Shown here: positions 44,698 to 53,272 of the stretch, piece by piece
Numbering within the stretch: position 1 is the stretch's first letter
Layout of the letters: every line of letters begins with the position of its first letter
Origin: Sphingomonadales bacterium EhC05
GTDB taxonomy: Bacteria; Pseudomonadota; Alphaproteobacteria; Sphingomonadales; Sphingomonadaceae
Assembly (NCBI GenBank): GCA_001650955.1
Contig: LXYP01000005.1
Coordinates: 62,001-126,000, forward strand
DNA length: 64,000 nucleotides
Direction: 5' to 3'
Notes under the pieces: generated by a model
What the model was told of the DNA's origin: nothing
Database searches by the model: none
Seen by the model: the letters and a program-made list of their open reading frames with translations, nothing else
Made by a program: the position numbers and the translations under genes

Positions 44698-45746
44698 GCC
44701 GGATTGTCGCTGAACAGACCATCGATACCGGCAGCAACAAAGGCGCGGATTTCGCCTTCCAAATCTCCGTCATCCGCCGGAGCAATCCCGCTTTTGAAAT
44801 TGGTGGGCAAGAAGTAATTTTCGCGCCGGAACGTCCACGGATGGACAAGCAGGCCCGCCCGGTGCGCGCGCTCAACCAGCCCGGTCGGTTCGCCGAGCAG
44901 TCCCATGGCATTGCGCGCGATCACCATATTTTTGGACGGACCGATGCCATCTGCATAGCCGGCAATCGCCGCCAGACCGGACGCACTGACCATAGCAGCA
45001 TAGCTCTCGCCCGGTTGATCCGGCGGCCCGCCTTCTTCGGCCAACAACTGCACCAGCCGGACCTTGGTCTTCTGGTTGAGTAGCTTGAGATTGCCTGTTT
45101 CAAACGACTGAATGAACACCGGATCATCGGCACCATCAAATCCATATTTTGCGAGCAGTTCCAGCAGCGGCGCGTCGTGCGCCAATCCGATCGAGGTAAA
45201 ATAGCTGGGATGTTTGGTTTCTGGATAGACGCCAATCCGCTCACCGCTCTTGTCTTCATGCGCTTTGAGTAGCGATAATATCTCTTCGAAAGTCGGCACC
45301 GCAAACTGCCCATCATATTGCATATTTGCCGTCCGCAACTCGGGCAGCCGCTCCTTGGCGCGCAGTTTTTTCAGTTCAGCAAGGGTGAAATCCTCGGTGA
45401 ACCAGCCGGAATATTCCTGACCATCAATCATCTTGCTGGTCTTGCGATCTGCGAACTCCGGTCTGTCAGCGACATCGGTGGTCCCGCCAATCTCATTCTC
45501 GTGCCGGGCGACCAGCACGCCATCCTTGGTCAGCACGAGATCCGGTTCGATAAAATCCGCACCCTGATCAATCGCCAGTTGATAGGCGGCCAGCGTATGT
45601 TCCGGGCGCTCCCCGCTGGCGCCACGATGGGCGATGATGATCGGTGGTTCAGCGTTCAGCGTTGATATCATGTCACTATTCTCTGGTGCCTCAGCACAAG
45701 CTGCAATTGCCAATATGGCCATAAAAGACACGCAAATTCGCAACAT
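44673..45746 (-). CDS. Glycerophosphodiester phosphodiesterase lipoprotein
   Basis: This 357-residue exported lipoprotein (lipobox AIAAC, Cys17) has the GDPD core IIAHRGASGERPEHTLAAYQLAI, DFIEPDLVLTKDGVLVARHE and VYPETKHPSYF (catalytic His and metal Glu/Asp, quoted in parts). It resembles the periplasmic GlpQ type, releasing glycerol-3-phosphate from deacylated phospholipids. The ATG overlaps the previous stop (TGATG). It ends a four-gene operon. Confidence 0.9.
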   Translation of the reverse strand: MLRICVSFMAILAIAACAEAPENSDMISTLNAEPPIIIAHRGASGERPEHTLAAYQLAIDQGADFIEPDLVLTKDGVLVARHENEIGGTTDVADRPEFADRKTSKMIDGQEYSGWFTEDFTLAELKKLRAKERLPELRTANMQYDGQFAVPTFEEILSLLKAHEDKSGERIGVYPETKHPSYFTSIGLAHDAPLLELLAKYGFDGADDPVFIQSFETGNLKLLNQKTKVRLVQLLAEEGGPPDQPGESYAAMVSASGLAAIAGYADGIGPSKNMVIARNAMGLLGEPTGLVERAHRAGLLVHPWTFRRENYFLPTNFKSGIAPADDGDLEGEIRAFVAAGIDGLFSDNPAQAVSVTE

Positions 45747-46030
45747 CAACCAGAGACTTCAACATCATTTCGAAAGGCAATCCGGTCTTTGATTTCTGCG
45801 GCGGCTTCTTTGGGTGTGGGATAATACCATGCTGCATCCGGATTGGTCTCTCCGTCGACAATCAAGCTGTGATAAGAGGCGTCACCCTTCCATGGACAAT
45901 GGCTCGATGTGTCACTGTGCAGCAGATATTTCGACCAGACCGCATCGCGCGGGAAATAGTGATTTCCTTCGACAATCACTGTGTTTTCGCTCTCCGCAAG
46001 TACCACATCATTCCATTTTGCCGTGACCAC
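45746..46030 (-). CDS. DUF427 family protein
   Basis: This 94-residue protein has the DUF427 pattern VVLAESENTVIVEGNHYFP, then CPWKGDASYHSL and AWYYPTP. It is a small beta-rich cytoplasmic family without known activity. The GTG at 46030 is chosen because AAGGAG lies 6 nt upstream and it overlaps the preceding stop by one base (TAGTG). Confidence 0.88.
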   Translation of the reverse strand: MVTAKWNDVVLAESENTVIVEGNHYFPRDAVWSKYLLHSDTSSHCPWKGDASYHSLIVDGETNPDAAWYYPTPKEAAAEIKDRIAFRNDVEVSG

Positions 46031-46551
46031 TATATTCTCCTTTTCCTGATACCAAGACCCGCGGCAGCAATCAGTGTCAACGGTATCCAAATCCATATCG
46101 CTTCGGACGACAACACTTTGATACCACGCATGCTGATAAAATTGGAAATCCCAATCGGCGATACGGCAATCGGGGTAAATGGAGCAAAATAGCGCCCATC
46201 GTCAAACGGCCAGAACAACGCCGCGCCAAGACCGCCATTGGTCAGCATGTCGAGCAACCCGTGCGATGCCATCGCGATAAACAGGAAAACAGCCGCAACA
46301 ATATAGCGATCGGGACGCAGCACAGCCGCGGCAAACAAGGCAGCGACGGCTGCGAAAATCAGACTGTGGGTGGCTCCGCGATGCCCCCAGCTGTCTGCAT
46401 AGTCGATATCAAACCGAAATCCGACAACGTCTGCATCGGGCAACATGGCGAAAACCAGTCCGGTCGCGATCACCGGCCATGAGAGCCTGCTTCGCCCCAA
46501 AATCAGCGCACCGGCAAGCGGCACAGCTGCATGGGACATGACCGTTGGCAC
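46030..46551 (-). CDS. YdjM-type membrane-bound metal-dependent hydrolase
   Basis: This 173-residue multi-pass protein contains MLPDADVVGF, WGHRGATHSLIFA and ASHGLLDMLTNGGLGAALFWPF, the complete motif set of the YdjM/DUF457 family of putative membrane-embedded metal-dependent hydrolases. The substrate is unknown. The start is a GTG overlapping the previous stop (TAGTG). It is the second member of this kind in the window, with the more distant 27684-28343 protein. Confidence 0.87.
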   Translation of the reverse strand: MPTVMSHAAVPLAGALILGRSRLSWPVIATGLVFAMLPDADVVGFRFDIDYADSWGHRGATHSLIFAAVAALFAAAVLRPDRYIVAAVFLFIAMASHGLLDMLTNGGLGAALFWPFDDGRYFAPFTPIAVSPIGISNFISMRGIKVLSSEAIWIWIPLTLIAAAGLGIRKRRI

Positions 46552-46919
46552 TAGCTGTTCCGCGCTGCCAGGCCCGCCGCTTCATAATCGGATGCCTTGA
46601 ACCCGACGACCAGTTCCTCTCCATGTTCGAGAACCGGACGTTTGATCATGCTGGGATTTTCTTCCATCAACATGATCGCACTATTCTCGTCGATATTTTC
46701 TTTCATCATGTCGGGCAGCTTGCGAAAAGTTGTGCCGCGTTTGTTGAGCAGAGCTTCCCAACCAACCTGCATCACCCAAAGCTCCAGAAGATCCTTGGTA
46801 ATTCCGGACTTCTTATAATCATGAAAGACATAGTTGATGCCATTTCTTTCCATCCAGTTGCGCGCCTTCTTGATGGTGTCGCAATTGGAAATGCCATACA
46901 TTTTGGTTTCATTAGCCAT
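46551..46919 (-). CDS. ArsC/Spx-family (YffB-like) thioredoxin-fold protein
   Basis: This 122-residue protein matches YffB-type ArsC-like proteins: MYGISNCDTIKKARNWMERNG, YVFHDYKKSGI, LLNKRGTTFRKL and RPVLEHG. It has a single active-site cysteine (Cys14). These proteins are glutathione-linked and not true arsenate reductases as far as is known. It leads the operon with the YdjM-type, DUF427 and GDPD genes, each joined by a 1-nt overlap. Confidence 0.9.
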   Translation of the reverse strand: MANETKMYGISNCDTIKKARNWMERNGINYVFHDYKKSGITKDLLELWVMQVGWEALLNKRGTTFRKLPDMMKENIDENSAIMLMEENPSMIKRPVLEHGEELVVGFKASDYEAAGLAARNS

Positions 46920-47022
46920 GGTCTCGGTCCTGTTTTTACATCATGCATTTTCGCTGATCAGCGCGATTCCCAAACGGACTTAGTCAGAATTGGCGGTTGC
47001 GCAAGGGGGAATTGGCTCTTGC

Positions 47023-47718
47023 TTAGCCAAGCCATGCGAAACTTTGCTTCAGATAATCGCTGCCATTCTCATGCTGGATTTCTCCATGCGCCATGATCAC
47101 GCGATCCGGGTTCCAGGCGATCAAACGGTCCCGCGCGACCCGTGTTGTCCTGCGTTTCAGAAAGGACAGGCGCCACTCGAGCGGGGCATAGCCTTTCCCT
47201 TCGGTGATACCCCATGGCTTGGCAATCCAGCGCTTCCAGCCTTTCCAATGCGCGCGGATGAAGGCGTCGCTGAAATTTTCAGACAGGTCGCACAGGATCG
47301 CGGTTTTCGAAGATCGGTGAAAAAATACGATTTCATCTAGCACCGGCGAACCGTTGAACCAGATTTGATCCATCGCGCCCTCCCATTCGACGGGCGGTGC
47401 ATTTTCCAGTGGCGCTTCAAACGCCAGGTCGGAACGCTTTTTGATCGTCGAGGCCGGGCCCCAGAGTCTCGCATCAGGCCACGCTTCAAGCCAGTCCTGA
47501 AGGTAGAGATGATGGATTTTATTGGGGTTGACCAGATGTCTGGGTGTGCCAATCTCTGCAATGGCCGCTTTCAGTTCCGCGGTGAGGGCAATCGGCGACC
47601 AGCACCACAGAGCGCCGCTCGCGAGCCGGACCAGAACGCACCGGGTTGGATAGGGAAAACCGTGAAAATCGACAATGTCGCCTTCGGCAACCCAGATATC
47701 ATCCGCCAGTTTTTCCAT
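47023..47718 (-). CDS. DUF4336 family protein
   Basis: This 231-residue protein starts LADDIWVAEGDIVDFHGFPYPTR and contains LVNPNKIHHLYLQDWLEAWP and VIMAHGEIQ, the DUF4336 pattern. The family is related to metallo-beta-lactamase-fold proteins, and the His residues in KIHHLYL and MAHGE could bind metal. The role is unknown. It lies 5 bp after the GNAT gene. Confidence 0.83.
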   Translation of the reverse strand: MEKLADDIWVAEGDIVDFHGFPYPTRCVLVRLASGALWCWSPIALTAELKAAIAEIGTPRHLVNPNKIHHLYLQDWLEAWPDARLWGPASTIKKRSDLAFEAPLENAPPVEWEGAMDQIWFNGSPVLDEIVFFHRSSKTAILCDLSENFSDAFIRAHWKGWKRWIAKPWGITEGKGYAPLEWRLSFLKRRTTRVARDRLIAWNPDRVIMAHGEIQHENGSDYLKQSFAWLG

Positions 47719-47723
47719 GCGCC

Positions 47724-48146
47724 TCAGCTCGTTTCCATATCCAGTCTCTTTCCGAGCGTCACGACGGGTTGTAGCTCATAGCCGAGCGCTTTATAAAAGC
47801 CGATCGCTTGATCATTGTCATCCCGCACCATCAACTGGATTTTCGGAGCGTCGCGTTCGCGCAGCCAAAGCTCAGCGGCCTCCATCATTTTTCGCCCGAG
47901 GCCCTGTTTCTGGGACGCCGGAGCAACCGCGAGATAATAGACCCAGCCGCGGTGGCCGTCGAAGCCGGTCAAGACGCTGGCGACGATCCTGTCCGCTGCG
48001 CGCGCCAGCAATATCGCGGATGTATGATTAGCCAATGCCAGGCAATAATCTGCAACCGGGTCATTCCACGGACGAGTCAGATTGCACGATTCCCATAGCG
48101 CGATCACCTCGCTCCTGTCGCGTTCCATGGCGGTTGAAATGTCCAT
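47724..48146 (-). CDS. GNAT family N-acetyltransferase (YpeA-like)
   Basis: This 140-residue acetyltransferase has YYLAVAPASQKQGLGRKMMEAAE, the acetyl-CoA pyrophosphate loop (Q-x-x-G-x-G/K), and DNDQAIGFYKALGYE near the end. The length and the start (MDISTAMERDRSEVIALWE) resemble YpeA. The substrate is unknown. It lies 12 bp after the GFA gene and 5 bp before DUF4336, forming an operon. Confidence 0.9.
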   Translation of the reverse strand: MDISTAMERDRSEVIALWESCNLTRPWNDPVADYCLALANHTSAILLARAADRIVASVLTGFDGHRGWVYYLAVAPASQKQGLGRKMMEAAELWLRERDAPKIQLMVRDDNDQAIGFYKALGYELQPVVTLGKRLDMETS

Positions 48147-48158
48147 CTCGAATGCCGC

Positions 48159-48560
48159 CTATGCCGGTGCGTAAGTGCCCGCCAATTGGCGGATTTCATG
48201 GTCCGGGTCATACCAGGGCGCGCCATCGGATCGCCAGATATGGGCGTCGGGCCGGTCACTAATCTCGCTATCCACACAGCCCATTCGGAGAAGAATCAGC
48301 TTCGCTTCGCGCCGCTCGGCGATCAGCTGCGAGCCGCAATTGGCGCAAAAATAGCGGTTCTTGCCGGGCGAGGATTCAAAGCTGTTGAGCTGATCCTCGC
48401 CGCTGGTCCATTTGAAAGCAGCAGGCGCGATCGGCATGACGCTGGCGAAGGCGGCGCTATGGGCTTTGCGACAGGTTTGACAATGGCAGTGGATGATCGG
48501 CCCATTGTCACAATCCGCTTGATATGTAACCAATCCGCAAAGACAGCTTCCGTTGATCAT
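48159..48560 (-). CDS. GFA (DUF636) family zinc-binding protein
   Basis: This 133-residue protein starts MINGSCLCGLVTYQ and has cysteine pairs in SCLCG, HCHCQTCR and CANCG that bind two zinc ions, as in the glutathione-dependent formaldehyde-activating enzyme family. Most members have unknown substrates. The ATG at 48560 follows AAAGGA; an in-frame ATG at 48575 lacks a ribosome site. Confidence 0.9.
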   Translation of the reverse strand: MINGSCLCGLVTYQADCDNGPIIHCHCQTCRKAHSAAFASVMPIAPAAFKWTSGEDQLNSFESSPGKNRYFCANCGSQLIAERREAKLILLRMGCVDSEISDRPDAHIWRSDGAPWYDPDHEIRQLAGTYAPA

Positions 48561-48588
48561 ATGGCATCCTTTCACGCGTCAGATTTCG

Positions 48589-49596
48589 TCAAATATCGAC
48601 GATAATTTTCCCGAAATGTGTACCCGATTCCTGATGCCGGAAAGCATCTGCAAGTTCAGCGAGCGGGAAATGCTGGTCGAGTACCGGCTTGAGGCCATTG
48701 GCTTCAATCGCGGCAATCATGTCGATTTGCTGCGCCCGGCTACCCACGGTCAGGCCCTGCACCCGCAGGTTCTTCGCCATCAGCAGCGCGGTCTGCACTG
48801 GTCCGGCAAATCCGGTCAGCACGCCAATCAAGGCGACATGGCCACCGACACGGGTGGCCATCATCGATTGATCGAGCGTACCCGGGCCGCCAATTTCGAC
48901 AACGCAATCCACGCCCTTGCCACCGGTCAGTTCGAGCACTTTCGGCCCCCAGGCCTCGACTTCCTTATAGTTGATCAGATGATCGGCGCCGAGCGCCTTG
49001 AGTCGCTCAAGCTTTTCATTGGACGAGGAGGTCGCAAGCACCGTGGCGCCGGCCGCCTTGGCAAATTGCAGCGCGAAGATCGAAACCCCGCCGGTGCCCT
49101 GCACCAGCACAATATCGCCGGGCTTCACCGTGCCGTCGACAAAAAGCGCCCGCCATGCGGTCAGCCCTGCGCAAGTCAAAGTCGCGGCTTCGGCTGCGCT
49201 ATAGCCATTGGGCGCCTTGGTCCATGACGTAGCCTCACCAACCGCTTGCTCGACGGCATAGCCGTCAATCCCGTCGCCGGGCACGCGCACAAAACCGCCT
49301 GCGGGCGGCGGGCCGTCGATCCAGTCGGGGAAGAAGGTCGAGACCACCATATCGCCGACCGCAAATTCACTGACGCCTTCCCCAATAGCCGTGACCTCGC
49401 CCGCGCCATCGGACATTGGAATCCGGTTCTCGGCGGTCGGGATCATCCCTTTGACCACCGCATAATCATGATAGTTGAGCGACGACGCCCGCAGCCGCAC
49501 CGCGATTTCACCGGGTCCGGGCGCGGCCGGATCGGGCAGCTCGACCAGTTTGAGATTGTCGAGCGATGCCGGCGCGTGGAGTTGGATGGCTTTCAT
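48589..49596 (-). CDS. NADPH:quinone oxidoreductase-type medium-chain dehydrogenase
   Basis: This 335-residue MDR enzyme has LNYHDYAVVKG in the catalytic domain and the NADP-binding VLVQGTGGVSIFALQFAKAAGA (shortened: QGTGGVS). It lacks the cysteine ligands of the structural zinc and the catalytic Cys/His pair, so it is of the quinone oxidoreductase/enoyl reductase branch. The ATG at 49596 matches the family start (MKAIQLHAP). It lies 28 bp before GFA and may start the operon. Confidence 0.9.
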   Translation of the reverse strand: MKAIQLHAPASLDNLKLVELPDPAAPGPGEIAVRLRASSLNYHDYAVVKGMIPTAENRIPMSDGAGEVTAIGEGVSEFAVGDMVVSTFFPDWIDGPPPAGGFVRVPGDGIDGYAVEQAVGEATSWTKAPNGYSAAEAATLTCAGLTAWRALFVDGTVKPGDIVLVQGTGGVSIFALQFAKAAGATVLATSSSNEKLERLKALGADHLINYKEVEAWGPKVLELTGGKGVDCVVEIGGPGTLDQSMMATRVGGHVALIGVLTGFAGPVQTALLMAKNLRVQGLTVGSRAQQIDMIAAIEANGLKPVLDQHFPLAELADAFRHQESGTHFGKIIVDI

Positions 49597-50240
49597 GGAT
49601 GTGACCTCTCTTGTGATTTGGTTTTTTGCACGATAGCAGCGCATCATCCGCGGTCCAGTATCGAAAATGCACTATGTCCCGCACGCAGGCGCGAAGCATG
49701 GCGTGCGCATCCTTCGACAGGCTCAGGACGAAGGGAAAGTGGACAGCGCATTTATTAATGCTGCCAACGGGATTGCTTGCTGAAAACCTCACGCCAACGG
49801 CTCGTTTTATTTTCTGTGACCTTTGCCCCGAAGTCTGAGATTTCCAGGCGTTTTCGGCAACCCACATGGCTCCGAGTGTGACCTTCCAGCTGTCCCCCGA
49901 AACCCCGGTCCGCTAGAATTATGGGGATGGCCCCCCGCGTCTTCACGGTCGCCAAAATTGTCAAAGAGCCTGTCCCCCACCTGTCACCGAACCGAGGTAG
50001 CCATAAGCGATAAGACTGGGTGTAGGAAAGTATTTTGGCGGCGGTCGATTTGGGGATATTGCCGCCTTCTTCCTCAAGGGAGAAGTCTTGCCGCCGAAGC
50101 GTTGGCGCATGTCTCGCAGTCAGTGATTGGGTCACGATGGATGCTGAGCCGAAGGCCAGCGCAGCTAAACGAGTTCAGCGTGAGGATATTCTAATTGCTG
50201 CGCCACTTTACTATGCGTAAGTTTCAGTTCGAATAAGAAG
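49597..50240. other. Intergenic stretch without a recognisable gene
   Basis: No frame in these 644 bp resembles a known protein. One repeat copy of the TTCGACAGGCTCAGG family lies at 49710-49734. The G/C-tract-rich part 49890-50010 looks like degraded non-coding sequence. An open frame on the minus strand (49755-50135) has no ribosome site or family features and is not called. Confidence 0.6.
49710..49734 (+). repeat. Dispersed TTCGACAGGCTCAGG repeat, copy 2 (+)
   Basis: This is a copy of the 25-bp element with core TTCGACAGGCTCAGGACGAA, lying about 115 bp upstream of the quinone oxidoreductase start. Confidence 0.85.
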
Positions 50241-50609
50241 GTGAAGGATGTGATTATTCTAGCCTATGTCATCGCTATTGGCACGGCAGCAGCGATCACC
50301 GCCATGGCGATCCGGGCCGATATGAGGTTGAAGTCAATTGACCGACTCCCGATCCATTGGAATGCAAAGCTCGAGCCAGACAATTACGGATCGCGACGCC
50401 TCGCATTATTCTGCATGCCCGCGCTCTTCGCGCCAATTCTACTCGGGACAGCGCTGGCGTTGCACCTCATCCCTCCCGGCCCGATCAACAAGACCAGCTC
50501 GCCGGAAGAGGGTCTTGTTGTGATGCTTTTCATGGCGGTGTCTTTTTTGGCGGTGAAGTATTTTTATTTGAGAGCGATTTTTAGGTGGGTGGAGAAGAAT
50601 CAGGCATAG
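50241..50609 (+). CDS. Small membrane protein, DUF1648-like
   Basis: This 122-residue protein has three hydrophobic helices. Between the first and second lies RLPIHWNAKLEPDNYGSRR, which resembles the LPxHxNxxGxPDxYGS segment of DUF1648/SdpI-type proteins, so a distant relation is possible. It starts at a GTG (50241) or a second GTG at 50250 directly after GAAGGA. It stands alone at the edge of the repeat island. Function unknown. Confidence 0.6.
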   Translation: MKDVIILAYVIAIGTAAAITAMAIRADMRLKSIDRLPIHWNAKLEPDNYGSRRLALFCMPALFAPILLGTALALHLIPPGPINKTSSPEEGLVVMLFMAVSFLAVKYFYLRAIFRWVEKNQA

Positions 50610-51626
50610 GTGAGTCGAATGGATCGAATGACCCCTTTGAGTGTTTGCCACCCTCGCCGTTCGTCCTGAGCCTGTCGAAGGACCGGAGAGACTGAACACC
50701 GGTCTTCGTCACCCTGAACTTGATTCAGGGGCCGATGATCGGGTCACAAGGGCGCGCACTCATCCTTCGACAGGCTCAGGACTAACGAAACAATTGTGGG
50801 TTTGGATAGCGCGGTTCTTGCTGAGCTTTTTCCCATTCCCGTCAAGCCTAAACTCTCCGTTCGTGCTGAGCCTGTCGAAGCACGAATTCACACAATCTAA
50901 CGGCGAGAACCCGAATGAGCCAGCTCGGATATCAAATCCCAATCACCCACAATCAATGCCTGCTTTTTCGCGCGGGACCAACCCTTTACCTGGCGCTCTG
51001 CGGCGATGGCTTCTTCGCGAGATCCGAATGTTTCGGCCCAGACCAAGTCAATCGGGCGACGACTCTGAGTATATCCAATGATGCTTCCGGATTGATGGGC
51101 TGCAATGCGTGCTTCAAGATTGTCGCTATGCCCGACTTAATAATGCCCATCCGCACAGCGCAGCATATAAGTCCAGAAAGTCATTGGCGCACGATAGCGC
51201 GCCCTCATCCTTCGACAAGCTCAGGACGAACGATAGAGGGGGATTGGCCGGAACAGGTAAGTGGAATTGGTGCTTAGTCCGTCACGGGACGGTCGATGAT
51301 TGGACGAGAATATAGAGGCGAAGAAACTCGTTCGTCTTGAACCTGTCGAAGGACCGCGTCGTTCTCCAAATCAAATTCGTTACCGGGAACCTGATCGACG
51401 ATCCCATGTCAGGTTCCATTGGCCTAAGACTATGTCACATCGGATGCTGAAATTCAAAAATCCGAATATGCGTTCCACCGATGCGCGGTTCGCGACCTAG
51501 CCGGGCACCGGGGCATGAAGGACCCGAACACCAGATCTCCACCATGCGCCTCCTCATGTCGCCGACGCTCCTAATCATTCGGTATCTTACAATACCGAGC
51601 GCCGCGGGCATTTGCGGTTAACCGCC
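50610..51626. repeat. Repeat island with five TTCGACAGGCTCAGG copies
   Basis: This 1-kb stretch contains copies at 50658-50682 (-), 50763-50787 (+), 50858-50884 (-), 51208-51232 (+) and 51329-51356 (-), alternating in orientation. It also holds a different short palindrome CCCTGAA-N5-TTCAGGG (50712-50730) and a broken GIY-YIG gene (50897-51184). No intact gene is seen; 51357-51626 shows nothing recognisable. Confidence 0.8.
50897..51184 (-). pseudogene. GIY-YIG nuclease (UPF0213-like) with an in-frame stop
   Basis: Reading the minus strand from the ATG at 51184 gives MTFWTYMLRCADGHY, a TAA at 51137-51139 (codon 16), then VGHSDNLEARIAAHQSG, RRPIDLVWAETF, EEAIAAERQVKGWSRAKK and ALIVGDWD to a TAG at 50897-50899. 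This is the complete 95-codon GIY-YIG UPF0213 family. The expected residue at codon 16 is Tyr (the family reads YYVG), so one base change (TAT or TAC to TAA) explains the stop. The rest of the frame has no other lesion, suggesting recent loss. It is framed by two opposed copies of the dispersed repeat. Confidence 0.88.
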
Positions 51627-53186
51627 TCACTCCCATTCAATAGTCCCCGGCGGCTTGCTGGTATAGTCATAGACCACCCGGTTGATCCCCTTCACCTCGT
51701 TGACGATCCGCGTCGATACGCGGGTCAGGAAGCTGGCGTCGAACGGGTAGACGTCGGCGGTCATGCCGTCGGTACTGGTCACGGCGCGCAGGCCGCAGAC
51801 ATTGTCATAGGTACGACTGTCGCCCATCACGCCGACGGTCTTGACCGGGAGGAGCACAGCAAAAGCCTGCCAAATCGCGTCATAGAGACCGGCGTTGCGG
51901 ATTTCTTCGAGATAGATGGCGTCCGCCTTGCGCAAGATGTCGCAGCGTTCCTTGGTCACTTCGCCGGGGATGCGGATGGCAAGGCCGGGACCGGGGAACG
52001 GGTGACGACCGACAAAAATCTCGGGCAATCCGAGTTCGCGGCCGAGAGCGCGGACTTCGTCCTTGAACAATTCCCGCAACGGCTCGACCAATTGCATATT
52101 CATCCGTTCGGGCAATCCCCCGACATTATGGTGCGACTTGATCGTCACGCTGGGTCCGCCGGTGAACGAGACGCTCTCGATCACATCGGGATAGAGCGTT
52201 CCTTGCGCGAGGAAATCGGCGCCGCCGACTTTCTTGGCTTCCTGATCAAATACATCAATGAAGGTCGCACCAATGAATTTGCGTTTCTTTTCCGGATCGG
52301 TGACGCCCGCCAGGCCAGAGAGGAACATCTCTTCGACATCGCGGTGGACCAGCGGCATTTTATAATGTTCGCGGAACAGGCTTACCACCTGATCGGCTTC
52401 GCCCATGCGCATCAGGCCATGGTCGACAAAGACGCAGGTCAGCTGCTTGCCAATCGCCTCGTGGATCAACACCGCGGCGACCGCGCTATCGACGCCGCCG
52501 GACAGACCACAGATCACTTTGCGATCGCCCACCTGCTCGCGAATCTCCGCGATCTTGGCCGCCTTGAATTCCGCCATCGTCCAGTCGCCGGCACAGCCGC
52601 AGACATGGCGCACGAAATTGGCAATCATCTTGCCGCCATCAGGCGTGTGAATCACTTCGGGGTGGAATTGCGTGCCATAATAGCGCCGCTCATCATCGGC
52701 AATTAGCGCAAAGGGCGCGCCTTCGGTGGTTGCGACAATCCGGAAGCCTTCTGCAAATTCGGTGACCTTGTCGCCATGGCTCATCCACACCTGATGCTTC
52801 TCCCCGACCTTCCAGAGGCCGTCGAACAATACGCATTCCTCCGATATCTCGATGAAGGCGCGACCAAATTCGCCATGGTCGCCGGATTCAACCTCGCCGC
52901 CGAGTTGGTGAGTCATGACCTGCTGGCCATAGCAGATACCGAGAATCGGCAGGCCGCTCTCGAAAATAACATCTGGCGCTCTCGGGCTTCCCTCTTCCGG
53001 GACGCCCGCAGGCGAACCGGACAGAATGATGCCTTTGGGTTTGAGGCGATGAAACGCCTCCTCGGCAGAATTGAAAGGAGCGATCTCGCTATACACACCA
53101 GCTTCGCGCACGCGGCGAGCGATAAGCTGGGTCACCTGAGAGCCGAAATCGACGATCAGGATGGTTTCTTCATGAGCTATGGACAT
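51627..53186 (-). CDS. guaA: GMP synthase (glutamine-hydrolysing)
   Basis: This 519-residue enzyme converts XMP to GMP. The class I glutaminase domain has [17 protein letters not shown] with the nucleophilic Cys and [11 protein letters not shown] with the catalytic His; the ATP pyrophosphatase domain has [15 protein letters not shown]; the C-terminal dimerisation domain ends with PPGTIEWE. The ATG at 53186 is chosen; an in-frame GTG at 53204 is possible. It is encoded downstream of the TPR lipoprotein gene with an 86-bp gap. Confidence 0.97.
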   Translation of the reverse strand: MSIAHEETILIVDFGSQVTQLIARRVREAGVYSEIAPFNSAEEAFHRLKPKGIILSGSPAGVPEEGSPRAPDVIFESGLPILGICYGQQVMTHQLGGEVESGDHGEFGRAFIEISEECVLFDGLWKVGEKHQVWMSHGDKVTEFAEGFRIVATTEGAPFALIADDERRYYGTQFHPEVIHTPDGGKMIANFVRHVCGCAGDWTMAEFKAAKIAEIREQVGDRKVICGLSGGVDSAVAAVLIHEAIGKQLTCVFVDHGLMRMGEADQVVSLFREHYKMPLVHRDVEEMFLSGLAGVTDPEKKRKFIGATFIDVFDQEAKKVGGADFLAQGTLYPDVIESVSFTGGPSVTIKSHHNVGGLPERMNMQLVEPLRELFKDEVRALGRELGLPEIFVGRHPFPGPGLAIRIPGEVTKERCDILRKADAIYLEEIRNAGLYDAIWQAFAVLLPVKTVGVMGDSRTYDNVCGLRAVTSTDGMTADVYPFDASFLTRVSTRIVNEVKGINRVVYDYTSKPPGTIEWE

Positions 53187-53272
53187 AGGCAGCTGCTTAG
53201 TCACGCGCGCGGGGAGAGTCTATTCCTTTTGACGTCTGGCGTCGATGCTAGCGTACAGGCTTCAATCGGGGG

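Noticed and set aside
49755-50135. 126-codon minus-strand open frame in the intergenic region
   Set aside because: It has no start context or family resemblance and contains low-quality repeat-like sequence.
50658-51356. Possible CRISPR array
   Set aside because: The 25-bp repeats alternate in orientation, have very unequal spacing (about 80-325 bp) and no cas genes are present.
51612-52706. 364-codon plus-strand open frame opposite guaA
   Set aside because: It is a shadow of guaA; the guaA motifs are complete on the other strand.
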